A stretch of DNA of 64,000 nt. Source: Hyphococcus flavus (GTDB lineage: Bacteria > Pseudomonadota > Alphaproteobacteria > Caulobacterales > Parvularculaceae). Positions 8,004 to 16,014 of the stretch are shown here, piece after piece. Below the pieces are notes generated by a model. The model worked only from the letters and a program-made list of their open reading frames with translations, was not told where the DNA came from and ran no database searches. The position numbers and the translations under genes were made by a program. The DNA lies in assembly GCF_028748065.1 (NCBI RefSeq), contig NZ_CP118166.1, positions 2,991,501-3,055,500 on the forward strand. Direction: 5' to 3'. Every line of letters begins with the position of its first letter. Position 1 is the first letter of the stretch.

Positions 8004-8456
8004 TTAAGCGATCACTTGCGATTCAAGATGCGACATGAAGGAGCTGATCAGCATCAAAAACACATCGAAATCGGATTCGATGTTTTGGATGGATGAGCCG
8101 CCGGCGCCATTGCGATCCATTTGCAATGTTACATCGCCGTCTTCATCGATATACACGCGGCCGAACTTAACGTCGTTATTAAACTCGTTAAGCACCTTGT
8201 AGCTGATGTCTTTGCCATCAACTTCAAACAGCCACGCACGATAGGAAATGTCACCGTCAGGGCCGACTACATCAATGCGGATATCGTAATCCGCAACGCG
8301 GACGAACAACGTGTGCGGGCCCACATCCTGAACAGCATAACCCTGCTGGGTAAGGCTTTGCTCAATCTGGTCTTTTGAAACGGTTGCGGCGAAAGCTTGC
8401 GAAACCGGCGCAAAAGCCAATGTCGCTGCAGCTGCCAGTGCAATCATACCCCTCAT
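8004..8456 (-). CDS. Exported YbjN-domain protein
   Basis: A 150-residue protein with a Sec signal peptide (cleavage likely at SQAFA-ATV). The mature part has the YbjN pattern: an N-terminal helix with LTQQGYAV, strands around DIRIDVVGPDG, then LNEFNNDVKFGRVYIDEDGDV and a C-terminal helix with SDFDVFLMLISSFM. YbjN is a putative sensory-transduction or chaperone-like fold of unsettled function; the exported form is frequent in alphaproteobacteria. AAGGGGTTAGGTCC gives a good ribosome site. Confidence 0.78.
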   Translation of the reverse strand: MRGMIALAAAATLAFAPVSQAFAATVSKDQIEQSLTQQGYAVQDVGPHTLFVRVADYDIRIDVVGPDGDISYRAWLFEVDGKDISYKVLNEFNNDVKFGRVYIDEDGDVTLQMDRNGAGGSSIQNIESDFDVFLMLISSFMSHLESQVIA

Positions 8457-8554
8457 GGACCTAACCCCTTCGGTCTAACGCTGTTAACGATCCTTAATAG
8501 ACGCCAAAAAAACCCTGAAATCAATGATTGACTGGCCAAAATGCTGGGGTTCAG

Positions 8555-8576
8555 GCCCTTCAGCGCCGTGAAGGGC
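8555..8576 (-). terminator. Hairpin downstream of tRNA-Glu
   Basis: Perfect 8-bp stem GCCCTTCA/TGAAGGGC with a 6-nt loop, about 30 nt past the 3' end of tRNA-Glu in its direction of transcription. No T-run follows, so it is only a possible terminator or processing signal. Confidence 0.35.
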
Positions 8577-8606
8577 GAGTCAGAAGTCGGCTAAAAACGG
8601 AGAAAG

Positions 8607-8681
8607 TGGCAGGCCCTAGGGGAATCGAACCCCTCTTTCCAGGTTGAAAACCTGGCGTCCTAACCGATAGACGAAGGGCCC
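8607..8681 (-). tRNA. tRNA-Glu (anticodon TTC)
   Basis: Minus-strand cloverleaf of 75 nt with encoded CCA. Acceptor GGGCCCT/AGGGCCT, anticodon stem CCAGG/CCTGG with loop TTTTCAA giving TTC, T-arm AGGGG-TTCGATT-CCCCT. Structure and sequence match alphaproteobacterial tRNA-Glu. Confidence 0.95.
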
Positions 8682-8772
8682 GCACAAAATAGCCGAATAC
8701 CCGGCGGAAGCGCTGTATAGGCGCCACCCCGCCCCCATGCAAGCCCATTTTCGCTGGCGCTGCACGAATTTC

Positions 8773-10584
8773 CTACTCGGCGAAGGCGGCGTCGGAAATC
8801 TGCAACTGCCCGGCGTCGCCGCCACGCCAATCGTCGGCCCGGATCTTCCCCGCCACATGAAAGCGGCGGCCTGATCTCAGGACTTCCTCAATCGGCTCGC
8901 CGCCCGCGCGAAACGCAATCGCCCGCACTGATTCGCCCGTATCGCTTTTAAGGGTCAGCGACAAATGCCCTTTGCCAACGGTTTTAAGATGCGTCCCGCG
9001 CATATTAAGCAATGCGAAAGCCGGTTCGGGATTACCCTGACCATAGGGGCCCGCCCTGGCGATCAGTTCCGCAAAGCTTTTTGTCACCGCGCTGGCGCCG
9101 ACAACAGCATCGATTTCAAGCGTTCTGTTTTCCCGCGCACGCTGAATATCAGCCCGCAATGTTTTGCTTAGCCTGTCCCGCAATGCGCCTAGCTTATTAC
9201 GGGCGATCGTTAATCCCGCCGCCATGGCGTGACCGCCGCCAGCAAGCAGCAAGCCGTCATTCCTTGCAGCGCTGATCGCCGCCCCCAAGTCGACACCGGT
9301 TATGGATCGTCCGGACCCTTTTCCTTCGTCGCCATCCAGGCCGATGACGATGACAGGACGATCATACGTTTCCTTCAGCCGCCCGGCGACGATGCCAATG
9401 ACGCCGGGATGCCACCCCTCGCCTGCCGTAACGATCACATCGTCCGCATGCCGCTGATTGCCTTCAATGTCTCGCAACGCAGCCTCTTGGACAGTTGCTT
9501 CAATTTCCTGTCGTTCCGCATTCAGAATATGCAGACGTTCTGCTAACTCGCGCCGCCGTGTCACATCCTCCGTCGTCATCAACTCAAAGGCGAGACGAGC
9601 ATGACCGATACGGCCCGCCGCATTGATGCGCGGACCAAGCAAAAACCCGAAATGGTATGTGCTAGGCGGCCCTTTGACGCCTGCACGCTCGCCAAGCGCT
9701 TTCAGTCCCGGATTTCCCTCGCCGCCGAATATTTTCAGCCCTTGCGCAACAAGAGTGCGCGTCAATCCGTTAATGGGCATCACATCGCATACGAGCCCCA
9801 AAGCCGTCAGATCGAGGAGCCTCGTCAGGTTTGGCTCCGGCTTGTTCTGAAAAAAACCTTTGTCTCGCAGTGAGCGATTAAGGGCGACCATTCCCATAAA
9901 GGCGACACCCGCAGCAGAAAGATTTTCAAGACCAGAGAGGTCATCCGTCCTGTTCGGATTGACGACTGCCGTTGCGCCTGCTGGCGGCGCGCTGCTCATC
10001 AAATGGTGATCAAAGACAACAATGTCGACGCCATCGCGCGTTGCTTCTTCGATGGGTTCATGGGCTGACGCGCCGCAGTCGACAGTAACGATGACGCCGG
10101 CGCCTTGCTGGTGCAGACTTTTAAACGCCTCCGCGCTCGGCCCGTATCCTTCAGTGATGCGGTCCGGAAGATAGATCAGCGACGCAACGCCGATCCAGTC
10201 GAAGTAGGATTTCAGAATGGCGGACGCCGTCGTTCCGTCCACGTCGTAATCGCCGAACACGCCGATGGTCTCGCCCGATAAGACAGCGCTAGTCAGACGT
10301 TCGACGGCACGGTCCATATCCTTCATTACCAGCGGATCGGGCATATCCTCCCGCAGGCTTGGCGACAGATACCGGGCTGTGTTTTCAGCACTGACGCCGC
10401 GCGCTGCAAGTATCCTCGCAAGAACAGGCTCGATTTCTGCCGTCTGCGCGATGGTCAAGGTTGCGCGCGGGTCCGCCTCACGCAGACGCCAAAAGCGGCC
10501 GGAGGCGGCAACGCCCATCGGCGGCAACGCCATTTCTGGTAGGCCGGCGTCAGCCGTGAGGGGCGTGAAACTAGGTACATTCAT
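8773..10584 (-). CDS. recJ: Single-stranded-DNA-specific exonuclease RecJ
   Basis: A 603-residue 5'-3' ssDNA exonuclease used in recombination (RecFOR), mismatch and base-excision repair. DHH-family motifs: GDYDVDGTTA (111-120, motif I), TVDCGASAHEPI, DHH at 192-194 (motif III), and the DHHA1 motif with GGGHAMAAGLTI. The C-terminal OB-type domain follows. Length is normal for RecJ. It lies head-to-tail with the Ada/2OG gene upstream (gap 72 bp), so the two repair-type genes could be cotranscribed. Confidence 0.95.
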   Translation of the reverse strand: MNVPSFTPLTADAGLPEMALPPMGVAASGRFWRLREADPRATLTIAQTAEIEPVLARILAARGVSAENTARYLSPSLREDMPDPLVMKDMDRAVERLTSAVLSGETIGVFGDYDVDGTTASAILKSYFDWIGVASLIYLPDRITEGYGPSAEAFKSLHQQGAGVIVTVDCGASAHEPIEEATRDGVDIVVFDHHLMSSAPPAGATAVVNPNRTDDLSGLENLSAAGVAFMGMVALNRSLRDKGFFQNKPEPNLTRLLDLTALGLVCDVMPINGLTRTLVAQGLKIFGGEGNPGLKALGERAGVKGPPSTYHFGFLLGPRINAAGRIGHARLAFELMTTEDVTRRRELAERLHILNAERQEIEATVQEAALRDIEGNQRHADDVIVTAGEGWHPGVIGIVAGRLKETYDRPVIVIGLDGDEGKGSGRSITGVDLGAAISAARNDGLLLAGGGHAMAAGLTIARNKLGALRDRLSKTLRADIQRARENRTLEIDAVVGASAVTKSFAELIARAGPYGQGNPEPAFALLNMRGTHLKTVGKGHLSLTLKSDTGESVRAIAFRAGGEPIEEVLRSGRRFHVAGKIRADDWRGGDAGQLQISDAAFAE

Positions 10585-10656
10585 GCAAACAAAAGGCGCC
10601 GATTCGCGTCACTGCACCTTTTATCCTGTCCGAAAATTTCCCCCAATGGCGCCTGA

Positions 10657-11616
10657 TCAGGCAGCATCGTGAAAAATCACGCCGAGGCAATAGCGTGCGC
10701 CACGCAACACTTCAGAAACGCCATGGCGCATTTTCGCTCGATAGATGCCTTTTGCGCCTTTGATAGGCCGCTCGTTGACCGCGAATGCGATCGCGTCGCC
10801 CTTCTCCAGCGGCGCTACCATGGCGCGGGATTGACGGCGCGGCGATTGCTCGGTCATGACAAATTCGCCGCCTTCGAAGTCCTTTCCCGGCGCTGAGAGC
10901 AGGATCGCAATCTGAATGGGGAAAACTTCTTCGCCATAAAGGTCCTGATGCAGGCGGTTATAATCGCCCGGACCGTATTTGAGGATCAGCGGCGTGGGCC
11001 GCATCTGGCCTGCTTTCATGCATTGACGGCGATACCCAAGGTGACTGGCGGGGTATGAATGTTCTTTTCCAAGCGCGCGCATCCATTCATTTGCCTGCGG
11101 GACAAGATGTTCATAGAGCCCTACGCGTAACGCAGAGACGAGGTCCGGCGCGCAATCGTTAAAGTAGCGATACTCTCCTTCGCCAAAGCCATGACGGCGC
11201 ATCACGACGGTTGATCTGTATTTGTCCTGATCCTTGTAGCCTGAAATCAACGACGCGCATTCTTCATCACTCAGCAGTCTTCCAAGCTTGGCCCAACCGT
11301 TATTATCAAGCGTCTCGCCTACACGCTTCCAATCGATCCCGTTGATACGTTCATCAAGACTTCCCTGAATAAAGCGATCCGGGCGACAGCGTTTGCACGG
11401 GCGAAAACCTGCCGCCTCCGCCTCAACGCGTGTATCGACAAAAAACACGTTCTTGCGGTGCGGACGGCCGGCGCATGACGGCAAGCAGTAGACACCTGTT
11501 GTTCTGACGCAGCTCCAGAATTTTCCGTCACTGGCGCGGTCTCTTTTTTCCACCGCCCGCCAGCGCAGCGTATCGCGGTCGTCAGAAGAATGAACGAGCT
11601 TGAGTGCACCGGTCAT
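10657..11616 (-). CDS. Ada methyl-phosphotriester domain fused to a 2OG-Fe(II) oxygenase
   Basis: A 319-residue two-domain protein. Residues about 18-80 match the N-terminal zinc domain of Ada: VRTTGVYCLPSC and FRPCKRCRPD supply Cys44, 48, 74 and 77, with Cys44 in the place of the methyl-accepting Cys38 of E. coli Ada. An additional Cys36 is present. Residues about 95-319 form a 2OG-Fe(II) dioxygenase: HQD at 223-225 and His298 are the iron ligands and Arg308 the likely 2-oxoglutarate binder. The oxygenase belongs to an uncharacterised bacterial group (GEYRYF, NRLHQDLYGE, GGEFVMTEQ), not to AlkB proper. No AraC-type DNA-binding or Ogt domain is present. A role in alkylation damage repair is inferred. 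Start has GGAGG 7 nt upstream. Confidence 0.85.
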   Translation of the reverse strand: MTGALKLVHSSDDRDTLRWRAVEKRDRASDGKFWSCVRTTGVYCLPSCAGRPHRKNVFFVDTRVEAEAAGFRPCKRCRPDRFIQGSLDERINGIDWKRVGETLDNNGWAKLGRLLSDEECASLISGYKDQDKYRSTVVMRRHGFGEGEYRYFNDCAPDLVSALRVGLYEHLVPQANEWMRALGKEHSYPASHLGYRRQCMKAGQMRPTPLILKYGPGDYNRLHQDLYGEEVFPIQIAILLSAPGKDFEGGEFVMTEQSPRRQSRAMVAPLEKGDAIAFAVNERPIKGAKGIYRAKMRHGVSEVLRGARYCLGVIFHDAA

Positions 11617-11687
11617 CGTTAACCTCCATCATTGGAGGCGCAACCCTATCCGTTCAACGACATCAACACCGCCCGTTTGTTGCGGTG

Positions 11688-11939
11688 TTACTTCCGTTCC
11701 TTGTAGAAGGCCTCAACCTTGCCCTTCAGCGTAAGCGTCAGCGGGTTGCCGCGACGATCGACGGACTTGCCGGCTGCAACCTTTATCCAACCTTCCGAGA
11801 TACAGTATTCCTCAACATTGGTCTTTTCCTGACCGTTGAGACGAATGCCGACTTCGCGTTCAAAGATCGCTTCATTGTAATATTTGCTGTTTGGATTGAC
11901 ACTGAGGCGGTCGGGCAACTCTGGAAGATCTTCACTCAT
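11688..11939 (-). CDS. DUF3297 family protein
   Basis: An 83-residue conserved small protein. The family signature is clear: PDRLSVNPNSKYYNEAIF, GIRLNGQEKTNVEEYCIS, EGWIKVAAGKSVDRRGNPLT. Function unknown; cytoplasmic, no signal or membrane segment. I place the start at the ATG at 11939 rather than the TTG at 11954, because family members begin just before the PDRLSVNP motif. It is followed at 71 bp by the Ada/2OG gene on the same strand. Confidence 0.82.
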   Translation of the reverse strand: MSEDLPELPDRLSVNPNSKYYNEAIFEREVGIRLNGQEKTNVEEYCISEGWIKVAAGKSVDRRGNPLTLTLKGKVEAFYKERK

Positions 11940-12020
11940 AACAGTTTCTTTCAATTTCAGACGCGGGTTGGCGCTTAAATTGTTAACAGATGAAGCGTTT
12001 TCCTAACCATAAACGAGTCG

Positions 12021-12044
12021 TTTGTTAATCTCATGATTAACAAA
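12021..12044. promoter_or_regulatory. Perfect 24-bp dyad upstream of the two-component operon
   Basis: Arms TTTGTTAATC (12021-12030) and GATTAACAAA (12035-12044) are exact inverted repeats around a TCAT spacer. The site ends 40 bp before the kinase ATG at 12085. The AT-rich arms make a poor terminator, so a binding site for a dimeric regulator is more likely. Confidence 0.55.
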
Positions 12045-12084
12045 TTGGGCTTTTATCTTGAAAAATTTCAGGATCCGTCACGTC

Positions 12085-13350
12085 ATGACCGACAATGAAT
12101 TGATCGAGACTAAAGCGGCCCTCAAGGCAAGCCAATCGCTCCTGTCAGGCATCATGTCCGCCTCGCCCGATATGATCATTACTTGCTATGAAAACTGCAA
12201 CATTCATGGCGCGAATATAACTGCGGAAACACAGCTTCACGCTAATGAGCGCATGCTGGTCGGCCGTTCTATTGATGACTTTCTTCCTGGACTTAGCGCA
12301 GCCTTGAAGGAACGCGCTGACGGTCCTTTTGATCTCGAAAATTTGCGCGCCAGTCGGATAGATGGCTTTTCATTTCCCGTAGAAATTCGCGGCTTCAAAG
12401 GGCCTGTTAACGAAGACGTTCGGTACGTATTGTTCTTCCATGACACCTCACGCCGGGAAGCCGCCGACGCCAAGCGCAAGAAGATGCAACAACAGGTTGA
12501 TGAAGCCCGCCGTCTCGAAGCAATCGGCGCACTTTCCGCCGGCATCGCGCACGAAATCAATACGCCGATCCAGTTTATTGGCGACAACCTTGATTATCTT
12601 GAAGAAGCTCTTGCGCTTATTCACGGCTCGTACAAACGATATGATGCTCTTAGAGTCGCTATTACGGCTGGCGCATCATACGAAGAAGCAATTTGCGCTG
12701 TTGAGGAATTCAACGAAAAAATCTCCTTAACCAACCTCGTACCGGAAGTCATCTCCGCACTGAGCGAGTCTCGCGAAGGCATCAGCCAAGTCCGTGACAT
12801 TGTCTTGTTGATGAAGGAATTCGCCCATCCCGGTACTGATGAAAAAGATGAGGTTGATCTCAATGCTATTGTTAAAAACGTCGTTGCGATTTGCCGCAAC
12901 AGACGAAAGCATATAGCAGAAATCGAGTTGAAACTGGACGCCGATTTGCCGCGCGTGCCGTGCCGCAAGGGCCAAGTTCAACAAGTAATCCTAAACTTGG
13001 TGCTAAACGCCATTGACGCTATCGATGAAGCTAAACCTGAGCGGCGAACCATTGAGATAGAAAGCCGTGCGAATGAGAGCGGCGTATCCGTCAGCATCAG
13101 CGATACCGGCTGCGGCGTCCCGCAAGCTCTCGTTGAAAAGATCTTTGATCCATTTTTCACCACAAAACCTGTTGGCAAGGGCACCGGTCAGGGGCTGGCG
13201 CTGGCCAAAGACTGCATCGTTAAAGGACACGGCGGCAAATTAAGTCTGATCGACAAGGAAGACTTTGCGACCACGTTCCATATCGAATTGCCGCAGACAA
13301 ACATCTTAAAAAGCACGCGACAGGAGCCGAATGATGACATCGCAGCCTGA
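12085..13350 (+). CDS. Cytoplasmic PAS sensor histidine kinase
   Basis: A 421-residue kinase without membrane segments. A PAS-like sensor region (about 10-130, SGIMSASPDMIITCYENCNI onward) precedes a short coiled coil, then a HisKA-like domain with H156 in AGIAHEINTP, the N box VILNLVLNAIDAI, G1 DTGCGVP, F box FDPFFTTKPVGKG and G2 GTGQGLALA. The IAHEINTPIQFIGDNL form marks the kinase class that often pairs with hybrid or diguanylate systems. Start taken at the ATG at 12085; a TTG at 12058 has no ribosome site. Its end overlaps the next gene by 20 bp. Confidence 0.88.
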   Translation: MTDNELIETKAALKASQSLLSGIMSASPDMIITCYENCNIHGANITAETQLHANERMLVGRSIDDFLPGLSAALKERADGPFDLENLRASRIDGFSFPVEIRGFKGPVNEDVRYVLFFHDTSRREAADAKRKKMQQQVDEARRLEAIGALSAGIAHEINTPIQFIGDNLDYLEEALALIHGSYKRYDALRVAITAGASYEEAICAVEEFNEKISLTNLVPEVISALSESREGISQVRDIVLLMKEFAHPGTDEKDEVDLNAIVKNVVAICRNRRKHIAEIELKLDADLPRVPCRKGQVQQVILNLVLNAIDAIDEAKPERRTIEIESRANESGVSVSISDTGCGVPQALVEKIFDPFFTTKPVGKGTGQGLALAKDCIVKGHGGKLSLIDKEDFATTFHIELPQTNILKSTRQEPNDDIAA

Positions 13351-14482
13351 TAAAATCCTGCTGGTCGACGACGAACCGAAACTTATTTCGGCTTTGCGTC
13401 GGCGATTGTCTGGTGAGTTTTCCATCGTAACCGCCAATAGTGGCGCAGAAGCTTTGCAGGTCATAGACAATGACCCGCATATCGCAGTGATTGTGGCGGA
13501 CATGCAAATGCCGGGCATGAACGGCATTGAACTGTTGAAACACGTAAAAGAAAAAGCACCCTCGATCAGAAGGCTGATGTTAACGGGTAACTCCGATCAG
13601 GAAACTGCGGTCGCCGCAGTCAACGAAGGCCGCGTCATGCGGTTTATGCGGAAACCATGCGACCACGAAACACTTAAATCAGCATTGCGTGAAGCACTGG
13701 ATGAATTCGCATTCCAACACGCTGATACTATTCCGTCCAACTCCCCCGCGCCGTCGGATGGCGCAGAAGACGCACGCAATGCGTTCCTTTCCATGATGAG
13801 TCATGAGCTTAAAACACCACTGAATCATATTATCGGTTTCGCCAAAGTGCTTCAGGAGCAAAAAGACATTGGTGAAGATAACGGATCACTGGAGTTCTTA
13901 ACGCACATTCGCGACAGCGGCGAAGAAATGCTGACGCTCGTGAACCGAATTCTCGAATTCTCACGACTGCGCTCAGAAGCCCAAAGCAGCAACGATGAGT
14001 CCGTGGACATCGTTGACGTCGTGAATTCAGAAATTCAAAACATTCGCAAAGAAGCACGCGCAAAAGCGATCACCATTTCGGTAGACTCGCTGCGTCTTAA
14101 AGCAGACGTGGTTTCGAATCCCGACGAGGCGCGTACCGCCATTCGGGAGCTTCTCTCCAACGCCGTCAAGTTCAACAAGGACGAAGGCCACATAAGCGTT
14201 TTAATAAAATGCGACCGGGATCAGACGGCCGTTCGCATATCTGATAGCGGCGGCGGCGCGCCTGCAGCCGTGGTTGAACAACTCGCAGCACCATTTCAAC
14301 AGGCAAACAATGGATATGATCGAGGCAAAGAAGGTGTCGGCCTTGGCCTTGCTCTCGTTTCAACAATCGCTCAGTCAAACAACATCAGTTTCAGGTTTGA
14401 AACCGGCGCCGGCGGCGCTGTGGCAACACTTGTATTCCAGCGTCCGTCAGTTGAAACACTTGTTGAGCATTCAGCAGCTTAA
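13331..14482 (+). CDS. Response-regulator/histidine-kinase hybrid (REC-HisKA-HATPase)
   Basis: A 383-residue protein whose N-terminal receiver (acid pocket DDEPK, phospho-Asp D57 in VADMQMPGMNG, switch Lys K108) is followed by a complete kinase: H158 in MMSHELKTPLNHIIGF, N box ELLSNAVKFN, DSGGGAP, GVGLGLALV. A receiver placed before the kinase suggests it is controlled by the preceding PAS kinase, whose gene overlaps it by 20 bp (start ATGATG preceded by CAGGAGCCGA). Downstream phosphotransfer must leave through another receiver or an Hpt protein. It converges with glpX, overlapping by 4 bp. Confidence 0.9.
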   Translation: MMTSQPDKILLVDDEPKLISALRRRLSGEFSIVTANSGAEALQVIDNDPHIAVIVADMQMPGMNGIELLKHVKEKAPSIRRLMLTGNSDQETAVAAVNEGRVMRFMRKPCDHETLKSALREALDEFAFQHADTIPSNSPAPSDGAEDARNAFLSMMSHELKTPLNHIIGFAKVLQEQKDIGEDNGSLEFLTHIRDSGEEMLTLVNRILEFSRLRSEAQSSNDESVDIVDVVNSEIQNIRKEARAKAITISVDSLRLKADVVSNPDEARTAIRELLSNAVKFNKDEGHISVLIKCDRDQTAVRISDSGGGAPAAVVEQLAAPFQQANNGYDRGKEGVGLGLALVSTIAQSNNISFRFETGAGGAVATLVFQRPSVETLVEHSAA

Positions 14483-15438
14483 CGCTTGGACTTGGCGCGA
14501 ATGTAACGCACAGTGCCTGTTTTGGACCGCATCACGACTGTGTGTGTCGAGACATGCCCCGGGTCCCACCTGACGCCATCAAGCATGGTGCCGTTGGTAA
14601 CACCAGTCGCCGCGAATATAACATCGCCAGACGCAAGATCTCGTAATCCGTATTTGCGGTTGAGGTCCTTGATGCCGGCTTTTTCTGCGCGCCCGCGTTC
14701 GTCATCATTGCGGAACACCAGCCTGCCTTGCATCTGTCCGCCAACACATCTGAGCGCCGCCGCCGCCAGCACGCCCTCAGGCGCGCCGCCCTGACCGACA
14801 TAAAGATCAATACCTGTCGAGCCTTCCGTTGTATGAAATACGCCCGCCACGTCTCCGTCGGAAATCATGAACACGCGCGCCCCCATACGCCGGGCGCCCT
14901 CCACAAGATGCGCATGCCTTTCCCTGTCAAGAATGCAAAGCGTCACCTCTTCGGTCGGCACGCCCTTGGCTTTGGCGATTGCTGAAATATTATCCTCTAC
15001 TGAAGCATCGAGATCGATCACGCCTTCGGGATAACCCGGGCCACAGGCGATCTTGTCCATGTAAACATCGGGAGCGTGGAGCAGCGTGCCGCCCTGTGCC
15101 ATGGCGACCACCGCCAGCGCGTTCGCCATCGCCTTTGCAGTCAGCGTCGTTCCCTCGAGCGGATCGAGAGCGATATCGACTTTCGGTCCCTCGCCCAAGC
15201 CGACCTTTTCGCCAATGTAAAGCATTGGCGCTTCATCACGCTCGCCCTCGCCGATCACCACCGTGCCGTCGATCTTGAGTTTGTTAAACGCCTCACGCAA
15301 TGCGCATACCGCAGCGTCATCAGCGCCCTCCTTGTCGCCGCGCCCAATCATTTTTGAAGCAGCAATGGCGGCGGCTTCCGTGCAGCGGCCCACTTCCATG
15401 GTCAAAACGCGGTCCAGGAAATTTTCGTCAGTAGACAT
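14479..15438 (-). CDS. glpX: Class II fructose-1,6-bisphosphatase
   Basis: A 319-residue GlpX-type phosphatase that hydrolyses fructose-1,6-bisphosphate in gluconeogenesis (in some bacteria also sedoheptulose-1,7-bisphosphate). Metal-binding and catalytic motifs of the family: VIGEGERDEAPMLYIGE, IALDPLEGTTLTA and GQGGAPEGVLAAAAL. I set the start at the ATG at 15438 (MSTDENFLDRVLTMEVGR), which matches the family; a longer frame to 15567 has an Arg-rich, non-family leader. Next upstream gene is a lipoprotein 58 bp away on the same strand. Confidence 0.93.
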   Translation of the reverse strand: MSTDENFLDRVLTMEVGRCTEAAAIAASKMIGRGDKEGADDAAVCALREAFNKLKIDGTVVIGEGERDEAPMLYIGEKVGLGEGPKVDIALDPLEGTTLTAKAMANALAVVAMAQGGTLLHAPDVYMDKIACGPGYPEGVIDLDASVEDNISAIAKAKGVPTEEVTLCILDRERHAHLVEGARRMGARVFMISDGDVAGVFHTTEGSTGIDLYVGQGGAPEGVLAAAALRCVGGQMQGRLVFRNDDERGRAEKAGIKDLNRKYGLRDLASGDVIFAATGVTNGTMLDGVRWDPGHVSTHTVVMRSKTGTVRYIRAKSKR

Positions 15439-15496
15439 CGTTGGTCTTTCGTTCCTTGTTAATTTTTCACACAGATTTGCGCCGCACTGGAGAGTA

Positions 15497-15964
15497 TTAC
15501 TCAGGCGGGGCCTCAAGTTTTTCCCGGCGTTCGAGCGCCGCCGCCTGAGCGTCTTTGTCGACCTCAACTTTCAGGGAATCTCGCCGTTCGGGCAGCCTGC
15601 GCGTGTCCTCCGCTTCTGCTTCAGCTTCCGCCCGCGCTTTGGCCATATTGCTCTCGAGCGTGTCGCGCGCGCTGGCTAGCGCATTCAAATCCGCCTCAAC
15701 AGAGGCTTCGGAAGGTTTTTTTGGACGAGCATTTGCGCTGGGGGTTTCTGACAGGACCGGAAACTCGCCCGAGCCCGGCTCCGCCTTACGCTCGGCGATG
15801 CGCGCCGCCACGTTCGGGTTAACCGGTTCGGGATCGGTTATCCTGTCGACTTTCACAAGTCCCGGCGGCGCAAATCGCGCCAGCTCGCTATTCGCGCAGC
15901 CTGAGACGGCAAAACCCGCCAATAGCGATGCAAATAAAGCGCTGGATTGTTTTACACCTGACAC
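15497..15964 (-). CDS. Putative lipoprotein, 155 aa
   Basis: I do not recognise the family. A signal peptide with lipobox AVSGC points to an outer-membrane or periplasm-facing lipoprotein. The mature part starts with a Pro-rich segment and continues as a long Ala/Glu/Arg-rich helix (about 85-150), probably coiled coil. It precedes glpX on the same strand. Confidence 0.65.
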   Translation of the reverse strand: MSGVKQSSALFASLLAGFAVSGCANSELARFAPPGLVKVDRITDPEPVNPNVAARIAERKAEPGSGEFPVLSETPSANARPKKPSEASVEADLNALASARDTLESNMAKARAEAEAEAEDTRRLPERRDSLKVEVDKDAQAAALERREKLEAPPE

Positions 15965-16014
15965 GCAGCCATCCTATAAAGGTAATCAGAACCCTTTAAC
16001 CCCTATCTGGCGCC

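Noticed and set aside
8474-8495. CtrA-type box upstream of the YbjN-like gene
   Set aside because: The two TTAA halves (GTTAACGATCCTTAAT) are separated by six, not seven, bases.
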